From assembly GCF_017368475.1 (NCBI RefSeq), contig NZ_JAFNJE010000002.1, forward strand, positions 336,511-400,510: a stretch of DNA of 64,000 nt, in the 5' to 3' direction. Made by a program: the position numbers and the translations under genes. This DNA is from Alteromonas sp. 5E99-2. GTDB taxonomy: Bacteria > Pseudomonadota > Gammaproteobacteria > Enterobacterales > Alteromonadaceae. Shown piece by piece: positions 17,593 to 26,736 of this stretch; the first letter of the stretch is position 1, and the number at the start of each line of letters is the position of its first letter. The notes below the pieces were generated by a model. That model was not told where the DNA came from. It made no database searches and saw only the letters and a list, made by a program, of their open reading frames with translations.

Positions 17593-18901
17593 CGTAATCT
17601 CGATAAAAAACGTACGCTAAACTTCCACCTCTAAACCCAACAAAGACCAGCATCGCAATCCATAGGGCAATATTTCCCTTGTATTGAAATAGCCACCAAA
17701 CTGGCAGAAAGCCAAAAACAAAGCTCAAGAACAATGTATCACGCATGGCTTTTGATCGCGTTAAACCTACCGCTACCCCATCGAACAAAAAGCACCAATG
17801 TCCCAATAAAGGGAGTAAAATCAAAATCCATATATAAGACTTAAAACCATCTAAGATATCTGCATGTGCCGTTAATATTTTACTAATGGATATACCAAAA
17901 ACACTGAAGGTAACGGCATATACCGCGGCGAAAATGCAAGACCAAAATAGTCCTTGGCTTATCGACTTAAAAAACAATACCCTACTTCTGGCGCCTTTTG
18001 CTTTTCCAACTAGAGCTTCAACAGCATAGGCAATACCATCTAACCCTAATGCAATGAGTGCAAAAAACTGCATCAAAATAGCATTAATACCTACAGCAAC
18101 AACACCATGTCGAGTGCCTTGTAAGGTGATAAAAGCAATGCAGATTTGCAGCACTAAATTTCGAAGCAACATATTGGCATTAAGGCTAACTACGGAATTT
18201 AACCCTTTTTGGTGAAACCACGCTATTTGGGGTTTACGCCACTGCATTAAAGCCCCGCAGGAATAAAGGTAACAAACGCACATTAATACTTCAGATATAA
18301 CCGTAGCAGTAGCAACCCCTTTAACCCCTAAGGATAATCCATATACAAAGAAGAAATTAAGACTCACATTCACACAATTCCCAACAACCTGTACTAATAA
18401 CACCCGTCGAGTTTGTTGCTGACCGATTAACCACCCAACCATAGTTAAATTCATCAACGCCGCAGGGAAACTCCAGCTACGCACGAAAAAGTAATCAACA
18501 GCAACACTAGCAGCATCTTTAGAAAGACTTGCTAATGCCAGTCCTGTGCCAAGTACACCTTCTCGAACCATAAATAACATCACGCCAATGATTAAGGCTA
18601 GGGAAAACCCCTGCCAAAACACTTGAGCGACTTTATCTCTGTCTTTAGCGCCTAGAGCCTGAGCAGATTGTCCTGTGGTAGACATACGAATAAATCCGCA
18701 AATCCAGATAATTTGGGTAAAAATAAGTGCCGCTATACTGCTTCCAGCTAAAATTGATGGCTTGCCCATATGACCTAAAACAGCCGTATCCACCATGCCG
18801 ACCAGAGGTGTGGTAATATTGGCGAGTATCATTGGAAAGGCGAGCAAAAGTAAATGGCGATGGGACGCCCACCCGCCAAGTCGTAAAAAGCGTATAAACA
18901 T
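17570..18901 (-). CDS. dinF: MATE-family efflux transporter, DinF type
   Basis: 443 residues with about 12 hydrophobic segments. The N-terminal pattern LLLAFPMILANITTPLVGMV then DTAVLGHMG is typical of the DinF branch of MATE antiporters, which export drugs or toxic metabolites using Na+ or H+ gradients. In enterics dinF is directly behind lexA and SOS-induced. Here lexA is about 2.4 kb away, and the 36-bp gap upstream contains no CTGT-N8-ACAG site, so SOS control is not supported. Confidence 0.85.
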   Translation of the reverse strand: MFIRFLRLGGWASHRHLLLLAFPMILANITTPLVGMVDTAVLGHMGKPSILAGSSIAALIFTQIIWICGFIRMSTTGQSAQALGAKDRDKVAQVFWQGFSLALIIGVMLFMVREGVLGTGLALASLSKDAASVAVDYFFVRSWSFPAALMNLTMVGWLIGQQQTRRVLLVQVVGNCVNVSLNFFFVYGLSLGVKGVATATVISEVLMCVCYLYSCGALMQWRKPQIAWFHQKGLNSVVSLNANMLLRNLVLQICIAFITLQGTRHGVVAVGINAILMQFFALIALGLDGIAYAVEALVGKAKGARSRVLFFKSISQGLFWSCIFAAVYAVTFSVFGISISKILTAHADILDGFKSYIWILILLPLLGHWCFLFDGVAVGLTRSKAMRDTLFLSFVFGFLPVWWLFQYKGNIALWIAMLVFVGFRGGSLAYVFYRDYVIRRHEI

Positions 18902-18937
18902 TTAAAATGCTCTAGTGAAAATCAACAGGATATTACC

Positions 18938-19993
18938 ATGAAAACCGCTCTTTTTTTTCTTATGAGCTTTTTTAGTTTCAGTGTATATAGCGAAGATGAC
19001 AGACCCAATAAGAGTGCTGTTATTTTAGTCTATCACCACGTTTCAACTGCCACACCACCAAGTACCAGTGTTAGCCCCGCCGTGTTTCGCGAACATATGG
19101 CTTATATAACAGCTAACCACACAGTGATAGATACAAAAACTCTTGTTGAAGGGTTAAGAAATAATTTACCTCTGCCAGACAATGCAGTGGTGATCACCTT
19201 CGATGATGGGTACAACAATATATTAGAAAATGCCCACCCCATTCTCAGCGAAATGGCATTGCCCTATACGGTGTTTATTAACCCCGCGCGAATTGGCAAT
19301 GAAAAAAACCAATTAACCTGGGCTCAAGTAAAACAAATGCATAGCGCAGGTGTTACTTTTACAAACCACACCTTAGATCATTTACATATGCTCGACCGGG
19401 TGTCAGTAAGCACCTCTGAACAATGGTTAGACAGTGTCTGGTCAAATGTGAAAAGTGCACAGCGACAACTTGAAGATAAGCTAGGTGACACTGTACCTCG
19501 GTGGCTTGCTTACCCTTTTGGCGAATACAACGAAAGTTTGTCAAACCTCCTAAAACAGGAGGGGTACATAGGCTTTGCACAACATTCAGGTGCGGTCTCT
19601 AGCTCAAGTAACTTATCTGCCTTACCCCGCTTTCCCGCTGCAGGAATATATGCCAACTTAAACACCCTAAAAACCAAGATGAAAAGCTTAGCGCTTCCTA
19701 TTACTCACACCACACCAACGGATCCAGAAAGAACACAAGGCGATAAAATACACTTTAGTGTAGAATTTGAACCCGGTGATATTCGTACTCACCAGTTTCA
19801 ATGCTTTTATAAAGGCAATAAGATTGAACATTCGCTAAGCGCCAATGTACTAAAGATAGAAACACAGATATCGCTACCTGTAGGGCGATCTAGAGTGAAT
19901 TGTACTGCACCGAGTAAAAGTCAAAATGGTCGGTATTACTGGTATTCTCAACCCTTTTTTTTAGCGAGAAGTGATGGTACCTACCCCGACTAA
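18938..19993 (+). CDS. Secreted polysaccharide deacetylase (NodB domain)
   Basis: 351 residues with a signal peptide (ALFFLMSFFSFSVYS). The NodB metal site is complete: ITFDDGYNN (catalytic Asp and metal Asp), NHTLDHLHM (His-x3-His), and the motif-3 YPFGEYN. Likely substrates are N-acetylated sugars in the envelope or in exopolysaccharide (PgaB-like activity), or chitin-type polymers. The C-terminal ~100 residues form a separate beta-rich domain of unknown role. It is divergent from the MATE gene with a 36-bp gap, and its stop overlaps the convergent GNAT gene by 4 bp. Confidence 0.87.
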   Translation: MKTALFFLMSFFSFSVYSEDDRPNKSAVILVYHHVSTATPPSTSVSPAVFREHMAYITANHTVIDTKTLVEGLRNNLPLPDNAVVITFDDGYNNILENAHPILSEMALPYTVFINPARIGNEKNQLTWAQVKQMHSAGVTFTNHTLDHLHMLDRVSVSTSEQWLDSVWSNVKSAQRQLEDKLGDTVPRWLAYPFGEYNESLSNLLKQEGYIGFAQHSGAVSSSSNLSALPRFPAAGIYANLNTLKTKMKSLALPITHTTPTDPERTQGDKIHFSVEFEPGDIRTHQFQCFYKGNKIEHSLSANVLKIETQISLPVGRSRVNCTAPSKSQNGRYYWYSQPFFLARSDGTYPD

Positions 19994-20613
19994 AACTTGC
20001 GAGTTAGTGGTTTAGTCATGTGCATAAAGGGAGAGCGATCAGGGCCTTCTTTATCTTCAACAAAACCAATACTGCGGTAAAAGGCAATGGCAATGCGGTT
20101 GTCTTGTTCAACATCCAACGCCAATATTGTTTTGCTTTTTTGAAGTGCGATGTTTTCTACAAAAGACACCAATTTACCCGCCAATCCTAAGCGGCGGAAA
20201 TTAGCTAACACAGCCACATGACCAATAATCAAAGACGTTTCTTTAGGAATTAATATGGCATACGTCGCCGCCTTTGAACGGGCTATAACGTCCTGAGCTT
20301 GTTCAAGAGTATAAAAATCAACGATAGATTTAGCCGTATCTTTTGCAAAGACTTCAGGCATGTCTTTTTGCCAATGGGTGCAAATACCTGCGGCCTCACC
20401 ATCAACACAAATCACAATATGCTGGCCATAACCAAATTGGCTATGTTTAATTTTCCAAGCATTGGTCAGGAAATCACGGGTTATTTGTTTATCCCCGCCG
20501 CCAAAAATACCTACCAATAAAGACTCTGCAGCGGCAAGAATAAGCTCTACCGCCACATCGACATCAGAGGCTAAAGCAGGCCTAATTGTAATAGCTTGCT
20601 TAGAGCTCACCAT
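19990..20613 (-). CDS. GNAT-family N-acetyltransferase
   Basis: 207 residues. The acetyl-CoA-binding motif A is visible as HVAVLANFRRLGLAGKLVSF (Arg-x-x-Gly-x-Ala), followed by the motif-B-like LALDVEQDNRIAIAFYRSIG. The substrate is unknown. It overlaps the upstream SCO gene by 14 bp and is the third gene of a lexA-SCO-GNAT unit. Confidence 0.85.
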   Translation of the reverse strand: MVSSKQAITIRPALASDVDVAVELILAAAESLLVGIFGGGDKQITRDFLTNAWKIKHSQFGYGQHIVICVDGEAAGICTHWQKDMPEVFAKDTAKSIVDFYTLEQAQDVIARSKAATYAILIPKETSLIIGHVAVLANFRRLGLAGKLVSFVENIALQKSKTILALDVEQDNRIAIAFYRSIGFVEDKEGPDRSPFMHMTKPLTRKF

Positions 20614-21256
20614 TCACTATCCTAGGTAAGGACGCCAAAATTTGCTGAGTATTACTAACAGGAGGCCCGCCATCAACAGTTTGCGCTTTAAAGCGTCCAA
20701 TCACACGAGCAGAGGGGTCGATTAACGTAATCGAAGCACTGTGATCAACAAAATAATAAGGCTTATCTTGCTCTTCCGTAAGTGCGTACATCATTCGCAT
20801 ATTACGCACAACGGGAAATAAAGATTCATGAGGTGCAGATACGGCAATAAATTCAGAATTGAAATAGTTAATGTATTCGAATAATCGTTCGCTAGTATCT
20901 CTTTTTGGGTCAACAGCTACAAATAAGATTTGTACAGATTCATTAGGAAGTGCACTCACTAACTGAGGATAAATATCTTCTAATGCAGACAAAGTTAGAG
21001 GGCAAACATCAGGACAAGAGGTATACCCCAAAAAAGCTAATGTCCAATGTCCTTTTAATTCTTTCTCTGTAAAGGGCTCTTTCTTGTGGGTGACTAAAGA
21101 AAAAGGCGCTAAGGTTAAAGCAGATTCATAACGTTGGAAATCACTAGAGAAGCCATTTTTTGATTTAGTCTCATTAAGTAATGTAAAGGCAAAAATCGCG
21201 CCGACTACTAACATCGCTAAACCAAAAAAAAGACCGATGACTACATTTTTATTCAT
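20600..21256 (-). CDS. SCO1/SenC family copper chaperone-thioredoxin
   Basis: About 218 residues with one N-terminal TM anchor (VVIGLFFGLAMLVVGAIFAF) and a periplasmic thioredoxin-like domain. The copper ligands are present: Cys pair in SCPDVCPL and the distal His in FVDHSASI. SCO proteins load the CuA site of cytochrome c oxidase or act as thiol reductases. No cox genes are in the window, so its target oxidase must be encoded elsewhere. The ATG ending at 21256 is preferred over a TTG three codons earlier. It lies about 30 bp downstream of lexA and could be read from the lexA promoter. Confidence 0.88.
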   Translation of the reverse strand: MNKNVVIGLFFGLAMLVVGAIFAFTLLNETKSKNGFSSDFQRYESALTLAPFSLVTHKKEPFTEKELKGHWTLAFLGYTSCPDVCPLTLSALEDIYPQLVSALPNESVQILFVAVDPKRDTSERLFEYINYFNSEFIAVSAPHESLFPVVRNMRMMYALTEEQDKPYYFVDHSASITLIDPSARVIGRFKAQTVDGGPPVSNTQQILASLPRIVNGEL

Positions 21257-21289
21257 GACTACCAAGACGCACCTAAGCGATTTAAAAGC

Positions 21290-21913
21290 TTACATCCAGT
21301 CAGCATTTCTAATCACGCCAACCGCCAAGCCTTCAATATAGAAAGGTTGAGTCGCTAAATCTACCTTTATCGGTGAAAAAGCATCATTTTCAGCATGAAG
21401 CAATACACTGCTGCCTTTTTTCTCCAACCGCTTAACAGTAACTTCATCATCAACACGCGCAACGACAACTTGACCATTCGATGCTTCACTAGTGCGATGT
21501 ACAGCAAGTAAATCACCGTCCATAATGCCAATATCTTTCATGCTCTCGCCATTAACTCTGAGTAAGTAATCAGCGCCCGGCTTAAATAACATAGGATCAA
21601 CCTGATAATGAGATTCTACGTGTTCTTGGGCGAGAATAGGCTCTCCAGCAGCCACTCGACCAATTAACGGCAGCCCAACTACAACTTCTTCAGGTTCTTC
21701 CTCTGCATGTACTCGAATACCTCGCGATGTACCCGGTAAGATTTCAATCACCCCTTTTCTCGCCAGCGCTTTAAGGTGCTCTTCCGCGGCATTTGCCGAT
21801 TTAAACCCAAGCTGTTTTGCTATTTCAGCTCGTGTCGGCGGCATGCCAGTGTCTTTCAACGTAGTTTTAATTAAATTAAGAACTTCTTCTTGTCTTTGAG
21901 TTAGTGGACGCAT
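21290..21913 (-). CDS. lexA: LexA repressor
   Basis: 207 residues. N-terminal winged helix ([33 protein letters not shown]). The self-cleavage Ala-Gly is in GRVAAGEPI. The catalytic Ser is in [10 protein letters not shown] and the Lys in [16 protein letters not shown]. It represses DNA-damage genes until RecA filaments trigger autoproteolysis. Two LexA boxes lie immediately upstream, so it should be autoregulated as in E. coli. SCO and GNAT genes follow on the same strand. Confidence 0.97.
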   Translation of the reverse strand: MRPLTQRQEEVLNLIKTTLKDTGMPPTRAEIAKQLGFKSANAAEEHLKALARKGVIEILPGTSRGIRVHAEEEPEEVVVGLPLIGRVAAGEPILAQEHVESHYQVDPMLFKPGADYLLRVNGESMKDIGIMDGDLLAVHRTSEASNGQVVVARVDDEVTVKRLEKKGSSVLLHAENDAFSPIKVDLATQPFYIEGLAVGVIRNADWM

Positions 21914-21920
21914 AACCAGC

Positions 21921-21936
21921 CTGTTAATCTATACAG
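21921..21936 (-). promoter_or_regulatory. LexA box 1 upstream of lexA
   Basis: A perfect CTGT-N8-ACAG site (TAATCTAT spacer), 8 bp before the lexA start codon, as expected for autorepression. Confidence 0.88.
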
Positions 21937-21939
21937 TTA

Positions 21940-21955
21940 GTGTCAGTATATACAG
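21940..21955 (-). promoter_or_regulatory. LexA box 2 upstream of lexA
   Basis: GTGT-N8-ACAG, one base from consensus on the left arm, 19 bp from box 1. This gives a tandem arrangement like that at the E. coli lexA promoter. Confidence 0.7.
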
Positions 21956-22035
21956 TTACTTACAATCCGCAACATCAAACCCTTTTAAAAACTGTGATAC
22001 ACTTTCCCGTGTTTTTGCTAAATCAGGTTTTTTCC

Positions 22036-24474
22036 ATGTCTTGGATGCGCAACGCGCTTTTAAAAGTATTAAAATATCCCGTCGCTTTACTTGTTCGATC
22101 GAAAGATGTTCCTGGCAATCTATCAGAGCTTAAAATTGATAGCACAAAGCCAATCATCTACTTCTTGATGAGTGACTCGGTTTCCGATCAATTAGCGTTA
22201 AGTAAGTCCGCTGCGAGATTGGGCCTTCCTAAGCCTACTGATACCGTTTCAATCAATGGTGAGCTGTACCCAAATTGCTATTTTTTAAAAGGAACACAAC
22301 CCCTATTTGGCAAGAAACCTTCTATGACTGGGGTAAATAAAACACTCACAGAGTTTTTCCGAATGCATCGACAAGATGCGCAACTAGATTTGCAGATTGT
22401 CCCTGTTTTTATTACCTGGGGAAGAGCACCAGACCGCACCAAACCCGATTTTACCGACCTAATTGTAAGCAATGCGACACCTACATGGTTACGAAAATTA
22501 TTCATCATCTTGTTCTTAGGGCGAGATAGTTTTATTAGTTATAGCAAGGCGGTTTCGTCACGGGAAATGGCAGATTTAAAAGGCAGTGACAGTGATATAG
22601 CCCGAAAACTAATCAGGTTGGCAAGCACTCACTTTCATAGAAAACGTCAGTCTATGATCGGCCCAACCCTCGTCGATATACAACATAGAAACAACGCAAT
22701 ATTAGGTTCTGAATCGGTAAAACAAGCCATTTCAGTACAAGTTGAAGAAAAAAAACAATCGCCCTCTGAAGCCAAAAAAGAAGCTCTTTCTTATTTAGAA
22801 GAAATATCCTCAGATTACCGTGAAGGCCTAGTTCGCTTTGGCGACAAAATACTCACATTGATTTGGAATAAAATTTATAACGGTATTCATGTAGGCCATG
22901 CGCAACGTATTCGCGAACTTGCCAATCAAGGTCATGAGATTGTTTATATTCCCTGTCACCGTAGCCACATGGATTACCTCTTACTCACTTATGTAATTTA
23001 TCACCAAGGCCTTGTGACTCCTCATATCGCGGCTGGAATAAATCTGAATTTTTGGCCTTTTGGCGGCATTTTTAGACGCAGTGGCGCTTTCTTTTTACGT
23101 CGCAGCTTTGCGGGTAAAAAACTCTACACAGCCGTGTTTCGTGAATATCTTGAGTTTTTATTTAACAAAGGCTACTCAGTAAAATTTTACCCTGAAGGTG
23201 GAAGAAGTCGAACTGGTCGCGTTATTCCTCCGAAAACCGGTATGCTAGCCATGACAGTACAAGCGGTTTTAAAAGGCATTCATCGCCCCGTTAGTATTGT
23301 GCCTGTGTACATTGGCTATGAAAACGTAATGGAAGTAAATAGCTATCAAAAAGAGCTTAAAGGCTCTAATAAGAAAAAAGAATCGCCATTACAAATATTT
23401 AAAGCGATACGTAAATTAAAAAATTATGGTCATGGTTACGTGAATTTTGGCGAGCCTATTACACTGCATAAATACCTCGATCAACATATTCCTGAATGGC
23501 GTGACGAGAGAAGCCAACCGTCAGATAAGAAACCTCAATGGTTAACCCCTGTGGTCAACGACTTAGCCACCAACATAATGACCTCGGTCAATACCAATGC
23601 CGCAGCCAATGGTATGGCATTAACCAGCTTGTGCTTATTGTCATCAAAAACCCATACGCTCAGTGAGCAAGAACTCACTTCTGCATTGTCTGATTTCATT
23701 CAAATTCAAACATTGTCACCCTTTAGCGATGATGTAACCTTGCCGAAAGAAGACGCAAAACAGTTATTAGAATCCACCTTATCGCTTCAGCGCCTTAACG
23801 TTACCCAAGACAACTTTGGTCGATTGATATCTCCTAAAGACAACCGTGCGTCACTGTTAACCTATTACCGCAACAATATCATTCACCTCTTTGCTATTCC
23901 CGGCTTAATTATGGCAAATGTTTTTGCCAATAAAGGCGTAACAGTACAATCAATCTTAACCCTAGTGTCGAACCTTTACCCCTTGCTTCAGCGAGAGCTT
24001 TTCATGCATATGGATAAAGACAGCGCGCTCACTTATGCAACAAAGCTAATCGCTACGTTTGAAAGCTTAGGGCTGGTAAAAACAGAAGGGGATTTAATCC
24101 TTCCTCCGGCGTCGTCGGGTGACCACTACAACAGCGCTTGGTTGCTGAGCCGTTGCATGCAAGAAACACTTCAGCGCTATGCCGTAGTCTTAACGATTTT
24201 AGACAAGAAAAAGTCCATTAATCGCGCTGAATTGGAACGTCAAAGCAAAGAGGTTGCCGAGCGACTGTCTCAGTTATACGGTATTAGTTCTCCAGAGTTT
24301 TACGATAAAAACGTATTTTCTTCGTTTACATCTGCACTTAAAGACAATGCCAAAGTCGATTCCGATGAGTCGGGTAACCTATGTGCATCTGAACAAAGTA
24401 CAGAACTCAGAGAAGAGGTATTCAAACTTATTTGGCCTGAAATAGCGCAGCACCTAGAAAACTTTGACGTGTAG
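22036..24474 (+). CDS. plsB: Glycerol-3-phosphate acyltransferase PlsB
   Basis: About 812 residues from the chosen start, close to the ~807 of E. coli PlsB. It transfers acyl groups from acyl-ACP/CoA to sn-1 of glycerol-3-phosphate, the first step of phospholipid synthesis at the inner membrane. The acyltransferase motif I HRSHMDYLLL is near residue 312 and motif III is in FYPEGGRSRTGR. The frame is open back to a GTG at 21940, but that GTG lies inside the second LexA box. The ATG at 22036 has an AGG 8 nt upstream and gives an N-terminus (MSWMRNALLKVLKYP) that matches the family. Confidence 0.95.
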   Translation: MSWMRNALLKVLKYPVALLVRSKDVPGNLSELKIDSTKPIIYFLMSDSVSDQLALSKSAARLGLPKPTDTVSINGELYPNCYFLKGTQPLFGKKPSMTGVNKTLTEFFRMHRQDAQLDLQIVPVFITWGRAPDRTKPDFTDLIVSNATPTWLRKLFIILFLGRDSFISYSKAVSSREMADLKGSDSDIARKLIRLASTHFHRKRQSMIGPTLVDIQHRNNAILGSESVKQAISVQVEEKKQSPSEAKKEALSYLEEISSDYREGLVRFGDKILTLIWNKIYNGIHVGHAQRIRELANQGHEIVYIPCHRSHMDYLLLTYVIYHQGLVTPHIAAGINLNFWPFGGIFRRSGAFFLRRSFAGKKLYTAVFREYLEFLFNKGYSVKFYPEGGRSRTGRVIPPKTGMLAMTVQAVLKGIHRPVSIVPVYIGYENVMEVNSYQKELKGSNKKKESPLQIFKAIRKLKNYGHGYVNFGEPITLHKYLDQHIPEWRDERSQPSDKKPQWLTPVVNDLATNIMTSVNTNAAANGMALTSLCLLSSKTHTLSEQELTSALSDFIQIQTLSPFSDDVTLPKEDAKQLLESTLSLQRLNVTQDNFGRLISPKDNRASLLTYYRNNIIHLFAIPGLIMANVFANKGVTVQSILTLVSNLYPLLQRELFMHMDKDSALTYATKLIATFESLGLVKTEGDLILPPASSGDHYNSAWLLSRCMQETLQRYAVVLTILDKKKSINRAELERQSKEVAERLSQLYGISSPEFYDKNVFSSFTSALKDNAKVDSDESGNLCASEQSTELREEVFKLIWPEIAQHLENFDV

Positions 24475-24498
24475 CTGCAAATAGCTAGGAATAGTGTA

Positions 24499-26736
24499 AT
24501 GAAAACAGTTTTTTCTATCATCTTGATGGCGTGTATTAGTAACGTGAGTTGGTCTCACGAACACAAAGACGCGTTGTCTATTGAACGTATATTTGAGTCT
24601 CCGTCCTTAGACGGAACAGCACCTCGGATGCTCAGGCTTTCTCCTGACAGTAAACGAGTGACCTTCTTAAAAGGCAAAGACACCGACTACGAGCGATTCG
24701 ACCTCTGGGAATACAATGTTGAATCGGGGAAAACTCAACTACTAGTCGACTCTGATAGTTTAAGTTCAGGTAGTGAAAACTTATCTGATGAAGAAAAAGC
24801 GCGAAGAGAAAGAATGCGGCTATCTGGTAGCGGAATTGTTAGTTACACTTGGTCGAAAGACGGTACTGAGATACTTTTCCCTCTCGCAGGTGACGCCTAT
24901 TTATATACCTTGGCAACAGCAAAGTCACCTGCAAAGGTCACCCGACTATTAAATACACCTGAGTTTGAAACAGATATCCGCTTGTCTCCTAAAGGGCAGT
25001 ACATTGGTTTTATTCGCAATCAAAACTTATTTATTAAAGATATAGAAACCAATAAAGAAACGGCAATCACACAAAAAGGTGGTGGTCTTATCAAGTTTGG
25101 AATGGCCGAGTTTGTTGCCCAAGAAGAAATGAGCCGGTTAACTGGGTATTGGTTTGCCCCTGACGAATCAAGCATTGCATTTACTCGCGTTGATGAAACC
25201 CCTGTAGATATTATTACCCGCAGTGAAATTTATGCTGACACCATAAAGACTATTGAGCAGCGCTATCCTAGAGCAGGCACTGGTAATGCTAAGGTTGCAC
25301 TTTTCGTACAATCAATAGAGTCAACTGTACGCACAGAAGTACCTCTCAAACACGGCTTATCTCAGAATAATGACATCTATTTCGCACGGGGAAAGTGGGC
25401 CTCTAACACCCAATTTTCTTTTCAAATTCAGACGCGAAATCAACAAGAGCTGGCGTTAAATTTATTTGATACCACAACAAATACCACCACTAATGTATTA
25501 ACTGAAACCTCGAATACCTGGGTAAACCTGCATGACAGCTTACGTTTTATAAATGACGGTAAGCAGTTTATCTGGGCATCTGAACGCTCTGGATTTAACC
25601 ATTTATATTTATTCAACATTGATGGCTCCTTACAAAACTCAATCACCCAAGGCGATTGGGTGGTAACGAGCCTAGACGCGGTAAATGAAGACGCCAACAC
25701 GGTTTATTTCAGTGGCAGAAAAGATACCCCTATTGAAAACCACCTGTATGCAGCTTCACTTAACGGCAAATCAGTTAAACGCATCACTCAAAGAAGTGGG
25801 TTTCACAATACCGTTTTCAGCCGTAATGGCGGTGTTTATATTGACAGTTTTTCCACCATCAATAGTCCATCACAAGTTAGCTTACACAAGGCATCAGGTT
25901 CCCGTTTAACTTGGTTAGAAGAAAATAAAATTGATGAGAATCACCCACTACACAAATATCAAAATAACTGGGTTAAACCCACTTTTGGTACCATTAGTGC
26001 TGACAATGGTGATGACTTACATTACCGTTTGTATACGCCTAAAGTAATTAAAGACAAACACCCTGCCATTGTATTTGTGTATGGTGGCCCTCACGCTCAA
26101 ATGGTTACAAACCGCTGGGCGGGTAGACGTGGCTTACTACTACAACACTGGGTAGACAAGGGCTACGTTGTTTTCACATTAGATAATCGCGGTTCAAACT
26201 TTCGCGGTAAAGCGTTTGAAGATCCTATTTATAAGAAAATGGGTGAAATAGAAGTCAAAGATCAGGTATTAGGCGCAGAATTTTTAGCAAGCTTACCTTA
26301 TGTAGATAAAGACCGTATTGGTATTCATGGTCACTCCTACGGTGGCTACATGACGCTAATGACAATGTTTAAAGCTGGAGATTATTTTGCAGCCGGCGTT
26401 TCTGGTGCTCCAGTAACGGACTGGCGTTTATACGACACCCATTATACCGAGCGTTACATGGGTAACCCCACCACAGAAGACAATGCCTACACCCAATCAT
26501 CTGTGTTTCCCTATGCGAAAGACTTAAAGGGTGATTTATTGATATACCACGGTATGGCTGACGACAATGTCTTATTTACTCACAGCACCAAGCTGTATAA
26601 ACACTTACAAGACAATGCTAAGCCATTTGAGTCTATGGACTACCCAGGTAAGAAACACAGTATTAGAGGTAAACAAACCGGTGTTCACCTCTATCATACC
26701 ATTACGAATTTCTTTGACCGAACGTTAAACCCTTAA
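24499..26736 (+). CDS. S9-family prolyl peptidase, DPP-IV type, exported
   Basis: 745 residues with a signal peptide (VFSIILMACISNVSWS). An N-terminal beta-propeller (~40-480, with repeated LSPDSKRV- and LSPKGQYI-like blades) is followed by an alpha/beta hydrolase domain. The nucleophile is in GIHGHSYGGYM, the Asp in HGMADDNV, and the His in PGKKHSIRG. DPP-IV relatives cut Xaa-Pro dipeptides from peptide N-termini in the periplasm. It starts 24 bp after plsB. Its stop overlaps the convergent ilvA stop by 4 bp. Confidence 0.9.
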   Translation: MKTVFSIILMACISNVSWSHEHKDALSIERIFESPSLDGTAPRMLRLSPDSKRVTFLKGKDTDYERFDLWEYNVESGKTQLLVDSDSLSSGSENLSDEEKARRERMRLSGSGIVSYTWSKDGTEILFPLAGDAYLYTLATAKSPAKVTRLLNTPEFETDIRLSPKGQYIGFIRNQNLFIKDIETNKETAITQKGGGLIKFGMAEFVAQEEMSRLTGYWFAPDESSIAFTRVDETPVDIITRSEIYADTIKTIEQRYPRAGTGNAKVALFVQSIESTVRTEVPLKHGLSQNNDIYFARGKWASNTQFSFQIQTRNQQELALNLFDTTTNTTTNVLTETSNTWVNLHDSLRFINDGKQFIWASERSGFNHLYLFNIDGSLQNSITQGDWVVTSLDAVNEDANTVYFSGRKDTPIENHLYAASLNGKSVKRITQRSGFHNTVFSRNGGVYIDSFSTINSPSQVSLHKASGSRLTWLEENKIDENHPLHKYQNNWVKPTFGTISADNGDDLHYRLYTPKVIKDKHPAIVFVYGGPHAQMVTNRWAGRRGLLLQHWVDKGYVVFTLDNRGSNFRGKAFEDPIYKKMGEIEVKDQVLGAEFLASLPYVDKDRIGIHGHSYGGYMTLMTMFKAGDYFAAGVSGAPVTDWRLYDTHYTERYMGNPTTEDNAYTQSSVFPYAKDLKGDLLIYHGMADDNVLFTHSTKLYKHLQDNAKPFESMDYPGKKHSIRGKQTGVHLYHTITNFFDRTLNP

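Noticed and set aside
18902..18937. SOS control of the DinF-like MATE gene
   Set aside because: The 36-bp upstream gap contains no CTGT-N8-ACAG-like site.
21940..22035. N-terminal 32-residue extension of PlsB
   Set aside because: The GTG start lies in a LexA box, and the family N-terminus begins at the ATG at 22036, which has a ribosome site.
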